From assembly GCA_018693855.1 (NCBI GenBank), contig JABHMO010000017.1, forward strand, positions 1-37,275: a stretch of 37,275 nt of DNA. The letters are read 5' to 3'. The stretch is from Candidatus Falkowiibacteriota bacterium. Lineage in GTDB: Bacteria > Patescibacteriota > Patescibacteriia > UBA11705 > JABHMO01. Both the position numbers and the translations under genes were made by a program. The first letter of the stretch is position 1; each line of letters begins with the position of its first letter. Shown piece by piece: positions 1 to 7,248 of this stretch. The notes beneath the pieces are model-generated. The model was not told where the DNA came from, searched no databases, and was given only the letters and a program-made list of their open reading frames with translations.

Positions 1-13
1 ATTGTCGTAAATT

Positions 14-490
14 TTATCTAGAAACTTCAATAGCTGCACTACCTTCTGGATCACATGCACCAACTGTAAGTACACCAGTTGTTGTGTTTTGCATGATGTA
101 GTAATCAGAAGCAGTCAAAGCACCAGTGCTTGGGTCAAATGGAATAGCTGGAAGATAACCTTCTGTTCCAAGTGCTGCAATGTTTGCACAAACAGCTTGT
201 GTTGTTTGTGCTGTACATCCAGCATCACAACCTGAACCGTTTGTACCAATTTGATAGTAAAGTGCTGTTGTTAAACCAGAAATACCAGCAACGTAAGCAC
301 CACCATTGTCAACTTGGTCCAATTTAGCAGCGTCTAAAATCGCTGTCACGTCAGACCATCTTTGAGCATCTCTTGCGTCTTGGAACCTTGATAAAGGGTC
401 AAGAGCAACGAACACAACTACAGCTAAGATCGCGATAATCGCGATAACAATCAATAGCTCAAGAAGTGTAAAACCTTTTTGATTTTTCAT
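14..490 (-). CDS. Type IV major-pilin-like prepilin
   Basis: This 158-aa protein opens with a class III prepilin leader: the five residues MKNQK, then Gly6, then FTLLE. A prepilin peptidase would cut after Gly6 and N-methylate Phe7, and Glu at mature position 5 is present, as expected for subunits that assemble in the membrane. One hydrophobic helix covers about residues 7-32. The rest is a soluble head with four cysteines (three near the middle, one near the C-terminus) that could form disulfides. It is the last gene of the minus-strand pilus cluster and has its own extended -10 promoter, which fits an abundant subunit. The prepilin class is certain; that it is the major rather than a minor pilin is inferred from position and promoter. 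Confidence 0.9.
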   Translation of the reverse strand: MKNQKGFTLLELLIVIAIIAILAVVVFVALDPLSRFQDARDAQRWSDVTAILDAAKLDQVDNGGAYVAGISGLTTALYYQIGTNGSGCDAGCTAQTTQAVCANIAALGTEGYLPAIPFDPSTGALTASDYYIMQNTTTGVLTVGACDPEGSAAIEVSR

Positions 491-504
491 AATTTGATCA
501 AATT
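491..504. promoter_or_regulatory. Perfect 14-bp palindrome abutting the pilin start codon
   Basis: AATTTGATCAAATT is a perfect palindrome directly against the pilin ATG, between its promoter and the coding region and where a ribosome binding site would lie. It could be an operator for a dimeric regulator, but its function is unknown. Confidence 0.4.
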
Positions 505-520
505 AATTAATTGTAAAGTT

Positions 521-544
521 ATTATAGCATTTTTCGTATTTAAT
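521..544 (-). promoter_or_regulatory. Extended -10 promoter for the pilin gene
   Basis: On the minus strand TATAAT (521-526) is preceded by TG plus one base, giving TGCTATAAT, an extended -10 element. The -35 region is weak (TTTCAA at 17-bp spacing). The same TGCTATAAT occurs ahead of pilB, so the two promoters look alike. Confidence 0.6.
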
Positions 545-564
545 TGAAAAAAAATTGCGGATAA

Positions 565-972
565 CTATTCTTCATCCCAACTTGTAATTGCAAATGGTTC
601 CAGCGTTACATTTGCATTCAACTCGTGATAAAATTCATTAATGTTGGTAGATGCAGTGATAGTTCTCGTGTTGTCAGATCCTGAAACAGCTATTGTGCAG
701 TCACCACCACCTATTGAATATGTTCCACCCGAATAATCTACGTCTCTATTCATTTGAATTAAGCCTTCTTCTAAGCAACCTTCAGTGTAGATCTTTATTT
801 TTTGAGAGCTTACTTCTGTGTCGTTTTTGCTAAGGTTTGTTGTACTTGTTAATGCACCACGAATCACAATTACAGTCATTACGCTAGCAATGATGATAAT
901 AGAAAAGATTAATATGTATCCACTATTTTTTGTTGATTGTTGTTGAAGTTGTGAATGATTTTTCATATTCAT
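565..972 (-). CDS. PilX/GspK-like minor pilin
   Basis: This 135-aa protein has a short polar N-terminus, then Ser-Gly followed by a strongly hydrophobic helix (about residues 18-42, YILIFSIIIIASVMTV) and a small extracytoplasmic domain with two cysteines. The position equivalent to pilin Glu5 is Phe. Lack of Glu5 is typical of the tip pseudopilin GspK and some PilX proteins. Its start overlaps the 3' end of the GspJ-like gene by 50 bp, so the two are probably translationally coupled; Met3 is an alternative start. With the neighbouring H-, I- and J-like genes it would complete a pilus tip complex. The family call rests on topology and context. Confidence 0.65.
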   Translation of the reverse strand: MNMKNHSQLQQQSTKNSGYILIFSIIIIASVMTVIVIRGALTSTTNLSKNDTEVSSQKIKIYTEGCLEEGLIQMNRDVDYSGGTYSIGGGDCTIAVSGSDNTRTITASTNINEFYHELNANVTLEPFAITSWDEE

Positions 973-1447
973 AAGTTCTTGTAGATGTAATAGGGTAGCT
1001 TAGAGTTAATTCAATTTGTACGGTTGTATCAAGGGATCCTGAAAGATCTGTTACGACGAAATTATCAACTGTGACAAAGTCACTCGTTAGATCGTAAGAT
1101 GAGCCGCTTTGAGTTAACTGAAGTTTTGTTATGTTGACAGCTTGATCACCGAAGGTCACTTCTTTTGTGTATGTGTTTATTGTTACTTGAGGATCTGTTG
1201 GGAAATTAATAACTAATGTACCAGGATTAGTGTCATAGACAGTTGAGTTATCTAGGGCAGTTGCTCTGTTTGTATAATAATTAATTTTGTCCAAAGTAAA
1301 GCTAGCATTATTATTAACCTCCATCACAATCTTTTCTTTCGTATGATTATTAATAAATGTCCAAGAGATGGAAACCAAACTTAAAACCACAACTGAAGTG
1401 ATTACAACGTAGATGATTGATTCGAATATTGTGAATCCTTTTTGCAT
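923..1447 (-). CDS. GspJ/PilW-like prepilin
   Basis: This 174-aa protein begins MQKG followed by FTIFES, a clear prepilin peptidase site with Glu at mature position 5. A hydrophobic helix runs to about residue 30 and is followed by a beta-rich, Thr/Ser-rich domain without cysteines. Its place between the PilV-like genes and the GspK-like gene matches the order of minor pseudopilins H-I-J-K in secretion and pilus systems. It is most likely part of the tip or priming complex. Confidence 0.75.
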   Translation of the reverse strand: MQKGFTIFESIIYVVITSVVVLSLVSISWTFINNHTKEKIVMEVNNNASFTLDKINYYTNRATALDNSTVYDTNPGTLVINFPTDPQVTINTYTKEVTFGDQAVNITKLQLTQSGSSYDLTSDFVTVDNFVVTDLSGSLDTTVQIELTLSYPITSTRTYEYEKSFTTSTTINKK

Positions 1448-1712
1448 ATAGTTAAAGATATCGAGTATGTGTTTTTTGTATCGCGACTAACGATTAACTG
1501 GTTAATTGATTAACCCCTCTTCTGTCATTTTGACTGGAATTATATGGAAGGGCCTGCCTGTCGTAGCTCAAAGTTATTATGAGCGAAGACAGGAGAAATC
1601 TGTTCTGCGATTAACTTGGTTAACTCGATTAACTGTTCATTTGCGACTAACGGTTAACTGATTAACTGCGATTTGTTATTAACTGCGATTTTCTATTAAC
1701 CGCGATTGCTTC
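1448..1712. repeat. Intergenic spacer with GATTAAC-type repeats and a hairpin
   Basis: No gene is visible. The spacer is built from degenerate repeats around GATTAAC/GGTTAAC. An 18-bp direct repeat, GCGACTAACG(A/G)TTAACTG, lies at 1483-1500 and 1643-1660 with one mismatch. Near the 3' end TGCGATTTGTTATTAAC is followed at once by a 17-bp near-copy. Between the copies is a GC-rich imperfect palindrome (1557-1593) with CCTGTC/GACAGG arms. Confidence 0.7.
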
Positions 1713-2603
1713 CTAAGGAATAAACGGTGGAGTCGTAACTTCAGTCACGCTTGTCCCGTCTGACATTGTTGCTGTTATTGTTACCGTTGAACCATCTATT
1801 TTTGCATTAAATCTAATGTTATCTATTGGATACGATTCTCCGTCTTCTAGTGTGAAATCAACGATATCAATCTCAGTCCCAGAAGACTGGTATCCTGATG
1901 GAGATCCAATTCCACTAGTTGCGTTCCAGACAGTATCATAATTAATTTTAATAAACCTCATTGTTCCAGGTTCTGTCCATGAGAGAGTTAATGTATCAAT
2001 GGTGATATCGACCGAACCTTCATTACGAAGAACAATTCCTACGATTGATTTTTTGGTGGCGTCAATACTTGCATTGTCGATATCAATTACCAGCGAACCT
2101 GCTTCGCCTTCGTCTTCTACTATACAAGTTGTAGGATTGTCAAAACTAGTGAAGTACTTTGAAAAGTTTTGAGAAAGGGCTCTGCCTGAATTTGTCCAAC
2201 TAACGTTGGTTGTTACAAGCTTAGTATCAGGATCAACTGTTCCACCAGATTCAACAATATCGCAATCTTCATCCCTTTCAACATCTTCGATTGTGACAGC
2301 TCTTGTATATGTACTATTTATTGTGTCAGATGAACCGTTAAATGTGAAATAGTTTAAGCTTTTGTCCAATCCATGTGTTCCGTTTGCAAGGTTTGACCAA
2401 TTATTATAGGCAATACTTTGAACAGCCGAGAAACTTTCTTGAGCAATCCGTGTCACGTCATTTAGTTCTCCTGCTCGCAGGCTTGAATCAAAAGTTCGAC
2501 TATAAAGCATCATTACACCGGATATGAGAATAAAAAAAATCGCTAGCGCAATTAGCGCCTCTATTAAAGAAGTTCCTTTTTTTAACTGTTTATTGTTAGT
2601 CAT
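1713..2603 (-). CDS. PilV/GspI-like minor pilin, copy 1
   Basis: This 296-aa prepilin starts with MTNNKQLKKG then TSLIEALIALAIFF. The first mature residue is Thr instead of Phe, and Glu5 is kept. After the N-terminal helix (about residues 10-32) comes a region nearly shared with the upstream paralogue at 2606-3571, including a cysteine-containing DVERDEDC segment and a DNPTTC segment. The C-terminal half (from about residue 165) differs from the paralogue and looks like an all-beta domain. The two genes are separated by 2 bp and clearly arose by tandem duplication, followed by divergence of the exposed domain. Confidence 0.8.
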   Translation of the reverse strand: MTNNKQLKKGTSLIEALIALAIFFILISGVMMLYSRTFDSSLRAGELNDVTRIAQESFSAVQSIAYNNWSNLANGTHGLDKSLNYFTFNGSSDTINSTYTRAVTIEDVERDEDCDIVESGGTVDPDTKLVTTNVSWTNSGRALSQNFSKYFTSFDNPTTCIVEDEGEAGSLVIDIDNASIDATKKSIVGIVLRNEGSVDITIDTLTLSWTEPGTMRFIKINYDTVWNATSGIGSPSGYQSSGTEIDIVDFTLEDGESYPIDNIRFNAKIDGSTVTITATMSDGTSVTEVTTPPFIP

Positions 2604-2605
2604 TT

Positions 2606-3571
2606 TTACAAAGTGAATTCGTCCGTCTCAATCTCTGTTCCGTCTTCCATTATAAAGTTTACACTAAATACAACCTCGCCTGTTTCTCCTGTGAAAAAGC
2701 TCATTTTTATGGTGACTGTTTCACCTGGTTCGATTGTTGTGTTTGTTATATCAAGGATGGTTCCACTTGGTTGTGTCCCTCTTGGACTTCCCGGTCCAAA
2801 CCAACCCCATTTACTTGAGCCGTTTATGTAAAACTTATAAATTTCCATGCTAGGTCTATCAAAGAAAGGTTGTGCTTTGTCAATTGTAACAGCTTCGTCT
2901 GATTCATTCGTTACTTCAACACCATCAATTGTTACAAGCAGGTTAATCCAGCTGAAATATTCATCTCTGTACGCGTCTCCAGTGTGAAGCCCAAGTCCTC
3001 CTGCCTGTCCACCTGGACCTTCAGGTTCTTCTTCTATAATGCAAGTTGTTGGATTATCAAAGGCAGTAACGTATTTTGCAAAATCTTGTGATAAGTCATG
3101 ACCAGAATTTGACCAGCTGATATTTGTGTTTACCAATTTAGTATCAGGATCAACTGTTCCACCAGATTCAACGATGTTGCAATTAACGTCTCTTTGCACT
3201 GAGGCGATAGTTACTTGTCTAGTATATCTAGAATTAATTTCGTCAGACGAACCACTAAATTCCCATAAACTAGAGCTGATATTTAATCCATGAGTTCCAT
3301 CTGTAATATCTGACCAGTCATTATACGCGATACTCTGTATTGCTGAGAAACTTTCTTTTGCGATTTGAGTAATGTCAGTCAGTTCCGCTGATCGAGTACT
3401 TGTATCAAAAGTTCTACTATAAAGTATCATCACCCCAGAAATAAGAACAAAAAAGATCGCTAGAGCGATTAGTGCTTCGATTAGTGAAGTACCGACACCT
3501 TTGTCATTCCGACCTTGCTGGAGGAATCTCAAAGGTGTATGACTTTTTTTACTATTAAAATTATTCATCAT
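2606..3571 (-). CDS. PilV/GspI-like minor pilin, copy 2, with repeat-derived leader
   Basis: This 321-aa paralogue of the next gene shares the helix GTSLIEALIALAIFF, the middle domain and the paired cysteines. The leader before the cleavage site is about 26 residues against about 10 in copy 1. The extra 17 residues (SHTPLRFLQQGRNDKGV) sit exactly between the shared Lys-Lys and GTSLIE. They are encoded by a palindromic element with 9-bp perfect inverted ends (3495-3538). Because the leader stays in the cytoplasm and is cut off, such an insert should be tolerated. The C-terminal domain starts after a Gly-rich linker near residue 190 and is unlike that of copy 1. Confidence 0.8.
   Translation of the reverse strand: MMNNFNSKKSHTPLRFLQQGRNDKGVGTSLIEALIALAIFFVLISGVMILYSRTFDTSTRSAELTDITQIAKESFSAIQSIAYNDWSDITDGTHGLNISSSLWEFSGSSDEINSRYTRQVTIASVQRDVNCNIVESGGTVDPDTKLVNTNISWSNSGHDLSQDFAKYVTAFDNPTTCIIEEEPEGPGGQAGGLGLHTGDAYRDEYFSWINLLVTIDGVEVTNESDEAVTIDKAQPFFDRPSMEIYKFYINGSSKWGWFGPGSPRGTQPSGTILDITNTTIEPGETVTIKMSFFTGETGEVVFSVNFIMEDGTEIETDEFTL
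3495..3538. repeat. REP-like palindrome inside a prepilin gene
   Basis: A 44-bp element is bounded by ACACCTTTG and CAAAGGTGT, perfect inverted repeats. The interior reads TCATTCCGACC...GGAGGAATCT, which resembles repetitive palindromes I know from intergenic regions of other bacteria. Here it lies within an open reading frame and adds leader residues. Confidence 0.65.
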
Positions 3572-3631
3572 GTTGTATCATGCTTGCCTCGTCATGGCGG
3601 TGGTTATGATCAGTTGATTACGTTTCAATAA

Positions 3632-4063
3632 TCATTCGATTAACCCTATCTCATTAACTTCAACAGTCTTCTGTTCTGTATCTATTTGATTTTGTAGTGT
3701 AACGGTTACAGCAGACGCAGGTAGACCTGTTTTTTTTGTGAAAAGTATTTCAACGGGAGCGTTTACGATTATTACGTTATTAATTACATCGTAAGTTATG
3801 TCGTAATCTGTGTCTCTAGCAGCGTAGCTATTACCCTGATAGGCGATATAGCTGTTTGAGTTGAAATAAACACCATGACTGCTGTCGTTAACTCCTGCCT
3901 GTGCCTGAGCTTGCACATTTTTCAGATTTTCCTGTAGTTCAATTCTCGCAACGTCAAGTTTTCCGTCTCTCTGAAAATTTTCATAGATAGGAAAAGAAGC
4001 TGCAATCAATATGATTGTAATCGCAGTAACAATAAGTATTTCGACTAGAGTGAATCCCCTCAT
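3632..4063 (-). CDS. FimT/GspH-like prepilin
   Basis: This 143-aa protein starts MRG followed by FTLVEILIVTAITIILIAASFPIY, a minimal three-residue leader with a canonical cleavage site and Glu5. After the helix the amphipathic segment DVARIELQENLKNVQAQAQ is typical of the FimT/GspH family, followed by a small beta domain. It ends in TGA. It is transcribed after pilC and before the PilV-like pair, consistent with an H-type minor pseudopilin. Confidence 0.85.
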   Translation of the reverse strand: MRGFTLVEILIVTAITIILIAASFPIYENFQRDGKLDVARIELQENLKNVQAQAQAGVNDSSHGVYFNSNSYIAYQGNSYAARDTDYDITYDVINNVIIVNAPVEILFTKKTGLPASAVTVTLQNQIDTEQKTVEVNEIGLIE

Positions 4064-4201
4064 AGAAAGTAGTATTTATAATGTAGTGATAAAATCATTT
4101 TGTATTTCATTCTCTTATTTTCTAGTATTTACCCAAACTCGCCTGTATTTAATTGTCTTCACTTCGCTTTACTCCGATTTACTTCGCCTCGCTTCGCTTA
4201 C
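4064..4201 (-). repeat. Eight-unit 10-bp array after pilC
   Basis: Read on the minus strand, the array begins on the pilC stop codon (G then TAA) and continues as eight units of 9-10 bp, including GTAAATCGGA, GTAAAGCGAA and GTGAAGACAA, ending GTAAATACTAG. The array spans 4122-4201. Its layout and closing unit match the array after map (28280-28360). The rest of the gap to the FimT-like start is AT-rich without features. Confidence 0.75.
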
Positions 4202-5331
4202 GCCTTAAAAGATTGGGTAATAGAATAGATAGGTCCAATGATGGACAACGCTAGGAATCCGACCATACCACCAATCAATGCGAGTAGTAGTGGTTCTAGT
4301 ATTGTTGAAAGATTTTTGCTTAGGTTGTCGATTTCGTCTTCGTGAATTTCACTGACATAGCTTAGGGAATCACTAAGTGAACCTGATTCTTCTCCGACGT
4401 GAATGATCTGAATATCGTTTGCAGGGAATAATTTCTTGTGATCTTTTAGAAAGTCACCAAGGTTGCCACCAGCTTTGACTTGTTCGTAAGCAGATTTAAT
4501 GGCTTTTTTATAATAAAAATTATTTGTAATCTCAATACAAATTTTTAGACTTTCATCAATTGTGAGTCCACTACCAAGTAAAATGCTAAGAGTTCTATAA
4601 AAACTAGTTAAATTCAAATGTTGAGAAAAGTTTTTCACAACTGGTAATCGAAGTAGGAACCAGTGAGTGACAGGATGTATGAATTTTCTTCGTAATAGAT
4701 AGTATGTAAAAATTATTCCAAATAGAGTACCTCCAATTGCCCATACTCCGTATGCTTCGAAGAAGTCTGCAATCCACATTAATATACGAGTACTAAGAGG
4801 CAATGCGACGTTGAAACTTTTGAATAACCCTGATATTTCTGGAAGAATGAAGACGGCTATTCCAAAACCAAGAGCCAATCCTCCAATCATGATGATGACT
4901 GGATAGATAAGTGCTCCAACTATCTTTTTCCTCAAGTCGTAAGTCTTTTTTAGCTGTTTAGCTAGATGTTTTAGGTTTGATTCAAGTTCACCAGTTTCTT
5001 CTCCAATCTTAATAATGTTTCGATAAACATTAGAAAATGTTTTTGGATGTTTATTCATCGCTTCATTTAGTTGGTGTCCTTTATCTATTTCAGTGTAAAG
5101 ATCGTCAAGTACGACTTTTAACTTATTCTTAGCTTGTTCTTTTAATGAAAAGATAGCTTCCGACAAAGTCGTACCAGCTTTCAACATGATAAATAAATTT
5201 TTCGTGAAAAACAGTAGACTCTTCGCTGGAACAGTTCCAATAGATGACAACTTTGTCGCCAATGAAACTTTCTTTTTTGGTTTTTTAACTTTTTTGGTTT
5301 TAACTTTCGTTTTTATTTTTTGTGTTTGCAT
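4198..5331 (-). CDS. pilC: Type IV pilus inner-membrane platform protein PilC/GspF
   Basis: This 377-aa protein anchors the assembly ATPase at the inner membrane. It has a Lys-rich N-terminus and two T2SF domains (about residues 40-165 and 240-365). Each contains the family signature of a helical bundle followed by a GEESG/GEETG motif (KIGEETGELESNL in the first, HVGEESGSLSDSL in the second). Hydrophobic segments lie near residues 140-165, 190-215 and 345-370. The length is close to the family norm of about 400. It lies downstream of pilB in the same direction. TAGCC(T/C)C-type repeats lie 14 nt ahead of its start. Confidence 0.95.
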   Translation of the reverse strand: MQTQKIKTKVKTKKVKKPKKKVSLATKLSSIGTVPAKSLLFFTKNLFIMLKAGTTLSEAIFSLKEQAKNKLKVVLDDLYTEIDKGHQLNEAMNKHPKTFSNVYRNIIKIGEETGELESNLKHLAKQLKKTYDLRKKIVGALIYPVIIMIGGLALGFGIAVFILPEISGLFKSFNVALPLSTRILMWIADFFEAYGVWAIGGTLFGIIFTYYLLRRKFIHPVTHWFLLRLPVVKNFSQHLNLTSFYRTLSILLGSGLTIDESLKICIEITNNFYYKKAIKSAYEQVKAGGNLGDFLKDHKKLFPANDIQIIHVGEESGSLSDSLSYVSEIHEDEIDNLSKNLSTILEPLLLALIGGMVGFLALSIIGPIYSITQSFKA

Positions 5332-5344
5332 AGTATTTGTGAAA

Positions 5345-5386
5345 AATGAGGCTATATGAGGCTAAATGAGTCTATTAATGGGGCTA
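5345..5386 (-). repeat. TAGCCTC 10-bp repeats ahead of pilC
   Basis: On the minus strand the sequence just upstream of pilC reads as four units of 10-11 bp: TAGCCCCATTA, TAGACTCATT, TAGCCTCATA, TAGCCTCATT. This is the same family, in the same orientation relative to the gene, as the arrays ahead of rpsS, rplF, rplO and secY. Confidence 0.7.
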
Positions 5387-5398
5387 TATCACAATTAA

Positions 5399-5448
5399 GT
5401 CACTCCGGCACCATCCAGGTTACGTCACTCCGGACCCTGATCCGGAGT
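5399..5448. repeat. REP-like GTCACTCCGG repeat and hairpin
   Basis: GTCACTCCGG occurs twice (5399-5408 and 5424-5433). The second copy forms a stem-loop ACTCCGG...CCGGAGT (5427-5448). It is GC-rich against an AT-rich background and lies between pilB and pilC. There is no T-run, so it is not a classic terminator on either strand. Confidence 0.55.
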
Positions 5449-5468
5449 TTGGCCAATCGAAAGGCCGC

Positions 5469-7151
5469 TTATTCCTGAGTTTCTCTAATAATCTCATCAA
5501 TCGTAGTCAACCCATCAATTACTTTTAATATTCCATCTTCAATCATTGGTAACATCCCCATTTCAATCGCTTTTTTCTGTACAGTTGAAGCGTTCGCGTT
5601 TTCCATGATAAGTTTTTTGATCTCATCATTCATCTGTAAAATCTCGTAGATTCCTAATCGTCCTTGATATCCCGTTTTATTACAAGCATCACATCCTTTT
5701 CCATATGTGAACTGAGTATTTGGATCATCTAGTTTGTATTTTTTGATAAGTTCGTCAGAGAGTTCCTTTTTTAATAGTTTAAGAATCTCTTCGTTTAATG
5801 TTGTTTTGTATCCACACTTCGGACAGATCTTTCGTACTAGTCGTTGAGCAACAACGATGTTTATTGTTGATGAAACAAGGAAAGGTTGAATACCCATGTC
5901 AATCAAACGGGGGAGTGTTGTTCCAGCATCGTTGGTATGCAAAGTGGAAAGAACCAGATGTCCTGTCATCGCTGAGTTAATCGCGATCTTGGCTGTTTCT
6001 TCATCTCGAATCTCACCAACCATGATAATGTCAGGATCTTGTCGAACAATTGCTCGGAGACCAGTTGAGAAAGTGAGGTCAGTTTTTTTATTAACCTGAA
6101 TTTGGTTAATTCCGTCCATGTCGTACTCAACAGGATCTTCAATCGTTGAGATATTAACTTCTCGTTTATTTAATTTTTTCAAGATAGAGTAGAGAGTAGT
6201 TGTTTTACCAGAACCGGTCGGTCCGGTTGCCAGTGTCATTCCCCAAGGTCTTTTTATATTTTCTTTAATGATTTTCAAATCCTCTTTCCTAAATCCTAAT
6301 GTTTCAATATCGTACTGTCTTGATTTCTCACTCATCAAACGCATGACGATCTTTTCACCGTGAACTACTGGTACGATTGAAACACGTACATCGATCTTTT
6401 TATTATCGCAATCGAATTTAAGTTTACCATCTTGAGCCGCTCGATGCTCATCTGTTCTTAGTCGAGACAAGATTTTGATACGAGTTGCGATTAGTTCTTG
6501 TAGTTTTAATGGAATTTCGGCGATGTCGTGAAGCATTCCATCAATGCGAAATCTAACCAGCACGTTTTCTTCGTATGGTTCTATGTGAATGTCGGAACTT
6601 TTATTACTGTAAGCTAGTTTAAGTAGTCGATTTACAATTTTAATTACTGGTAGCGAGTTTTCATTGTTTGATTGGTAATGGTCAATTACGTTTTGAATCA
6701 ATGATCCAAACTCTTCGTTCTCATTCTGATGATATTTTTTAATACTCATTCGAATACTGTCAGGATCAGTAAAGTAAACTATTATATTCTGCCCGTTTTT
6801 CTTTTTTAGATGTTCGAAAAATTCTTTATCATCAATATTACAGGTTGCGATATGTAATCCATTTTGGTCTTTTGCAAATGAAACAGCTTGATGTTTTTGA
6901 GCAACCACTTCTGGAATTATTTTTAGTATTTCAACATCGATATTTGTTTTAGCTAGATCGATTAGGTTCACGTCATAATATTTTGCTATCACTGGATTTA
7001 GAGCTTCTTTTGTGATAGCTTTTTCTTCTAATAAAAGGTTGTACAATGAAACTTCCTGTGCCTCCGCCTGTTCAAGATGATGTTTTACATCTTTCTTATC
7101 AAGTAGTTTAGCTTTAATAATCGCCTTTGCTAAATGTTTATTGTTTATCAT
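5469..7151 (-). CDS. pilB: Type IV pilus assembly ATPase PilB/GspE
   Basis: This 560-aa secretion ATPase powers pilin polymerisation. An N-terminal MshEN-like domain covers about residues 1-140. The ATPase core has the Walker A GPTGSGKTTTL (about 310-320), the Asp box EDPVEYDMDGIN, the Walker B IIMVGEIRDEETA and the His box GHLVLSTLHTND. A tetracysteine zinc module (CPKC...CDAC) near residue 450 marks PilB/GspE rather than the retraction ATPase PilT. It is the first gene of the minus-strand pilus operon and has an extended -10 promoter upstream. No pilT, pilD or pilMNO is present in the window. Confidence 0.96.
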   Translation of the reverse strand: MINNKHLAKAIIKAKLLDKKDVKHHLEQAEAQEVSLYNLLLEEKAITKEALNPVIAKYYDVNLIDLAKTNIDVEILKIIPEVVAQKHQAVSFAKDQNGLHIATCNIDDKEFFEHLKKKNGQNIIVYFTDPDSIRMSIKKYHQNENEEFGSLIQNVIDHYQSNNENSLPVIKIVNRLLKLAYSNKSSDIHIEPYEENVLVRFRIDGMLHDIAEIPLKLQELIATRIKILSRLRTDEHRAAQDGKLKFDCDNKKIDVRVSIVPVVHGEKIVMRLMSEKSRQYDIETLGFRKEDLKIIKENIKRPWGMTLATGPTGSGKTTTLYSILKKLNKREVNISTIEDPVEYDMDGINQIQVNKKTDLTFSTGLRAIVRQDPDIIMVGEIRDEETAKIAINSAMTGHLVLSTLHTNDAGTTLPRLIDMGIQPFLVSSTINIVVAQRLVRKICPKCGYKTTLNEEILKLLKKELSDELIKKYKLDDPNTQFTYGKGCDACNKTGYQGRLGIYEILQMNDEIKKLIMENANASTVQKKAIEMGMLPMIEDGILKVIDGLTTIDEIIRETQE

Positions 7152-7195
7152 ATTTGTATTAAAAACTTACTGAAATGGTTGATTTCTTTACGTCT

Positions 7196-7201
7196 ATTAT
7201 A
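7196..7201 (-). promoter_or_regulatory. Extended -10 promoter for pilB
   Basis: On the minus strand TGCTATAAT ends about 45 nt upstream of the pilB ATG, with no good -35. It is identical to the pilin-gene -10 element. It directly follows the terminator of the upstream 401-aa gene. Confidence 0.6.
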
Positions 7202-7221
7202 GCACAGATATTATGAAAATT

Positions 7222-7248
7222 AAAAAATTCTACAATGATATGTAGAAT
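7222..7248 (-). terminator. Rho-independent terminator of the 401-aa gene
   Basis: An 8-bp stem ATTCTACA/TGTAGAAT with a 6-nt loop is followed by a T-run on the minus strand. The stem begins at the base after the TAG stop codon. Confidence 0.8.

Noticed and set aside
5427-5448. Terminator between pilB and pilC
   Set aside because: The hairpin has no T-run on either strand, and the genes look like one operon.
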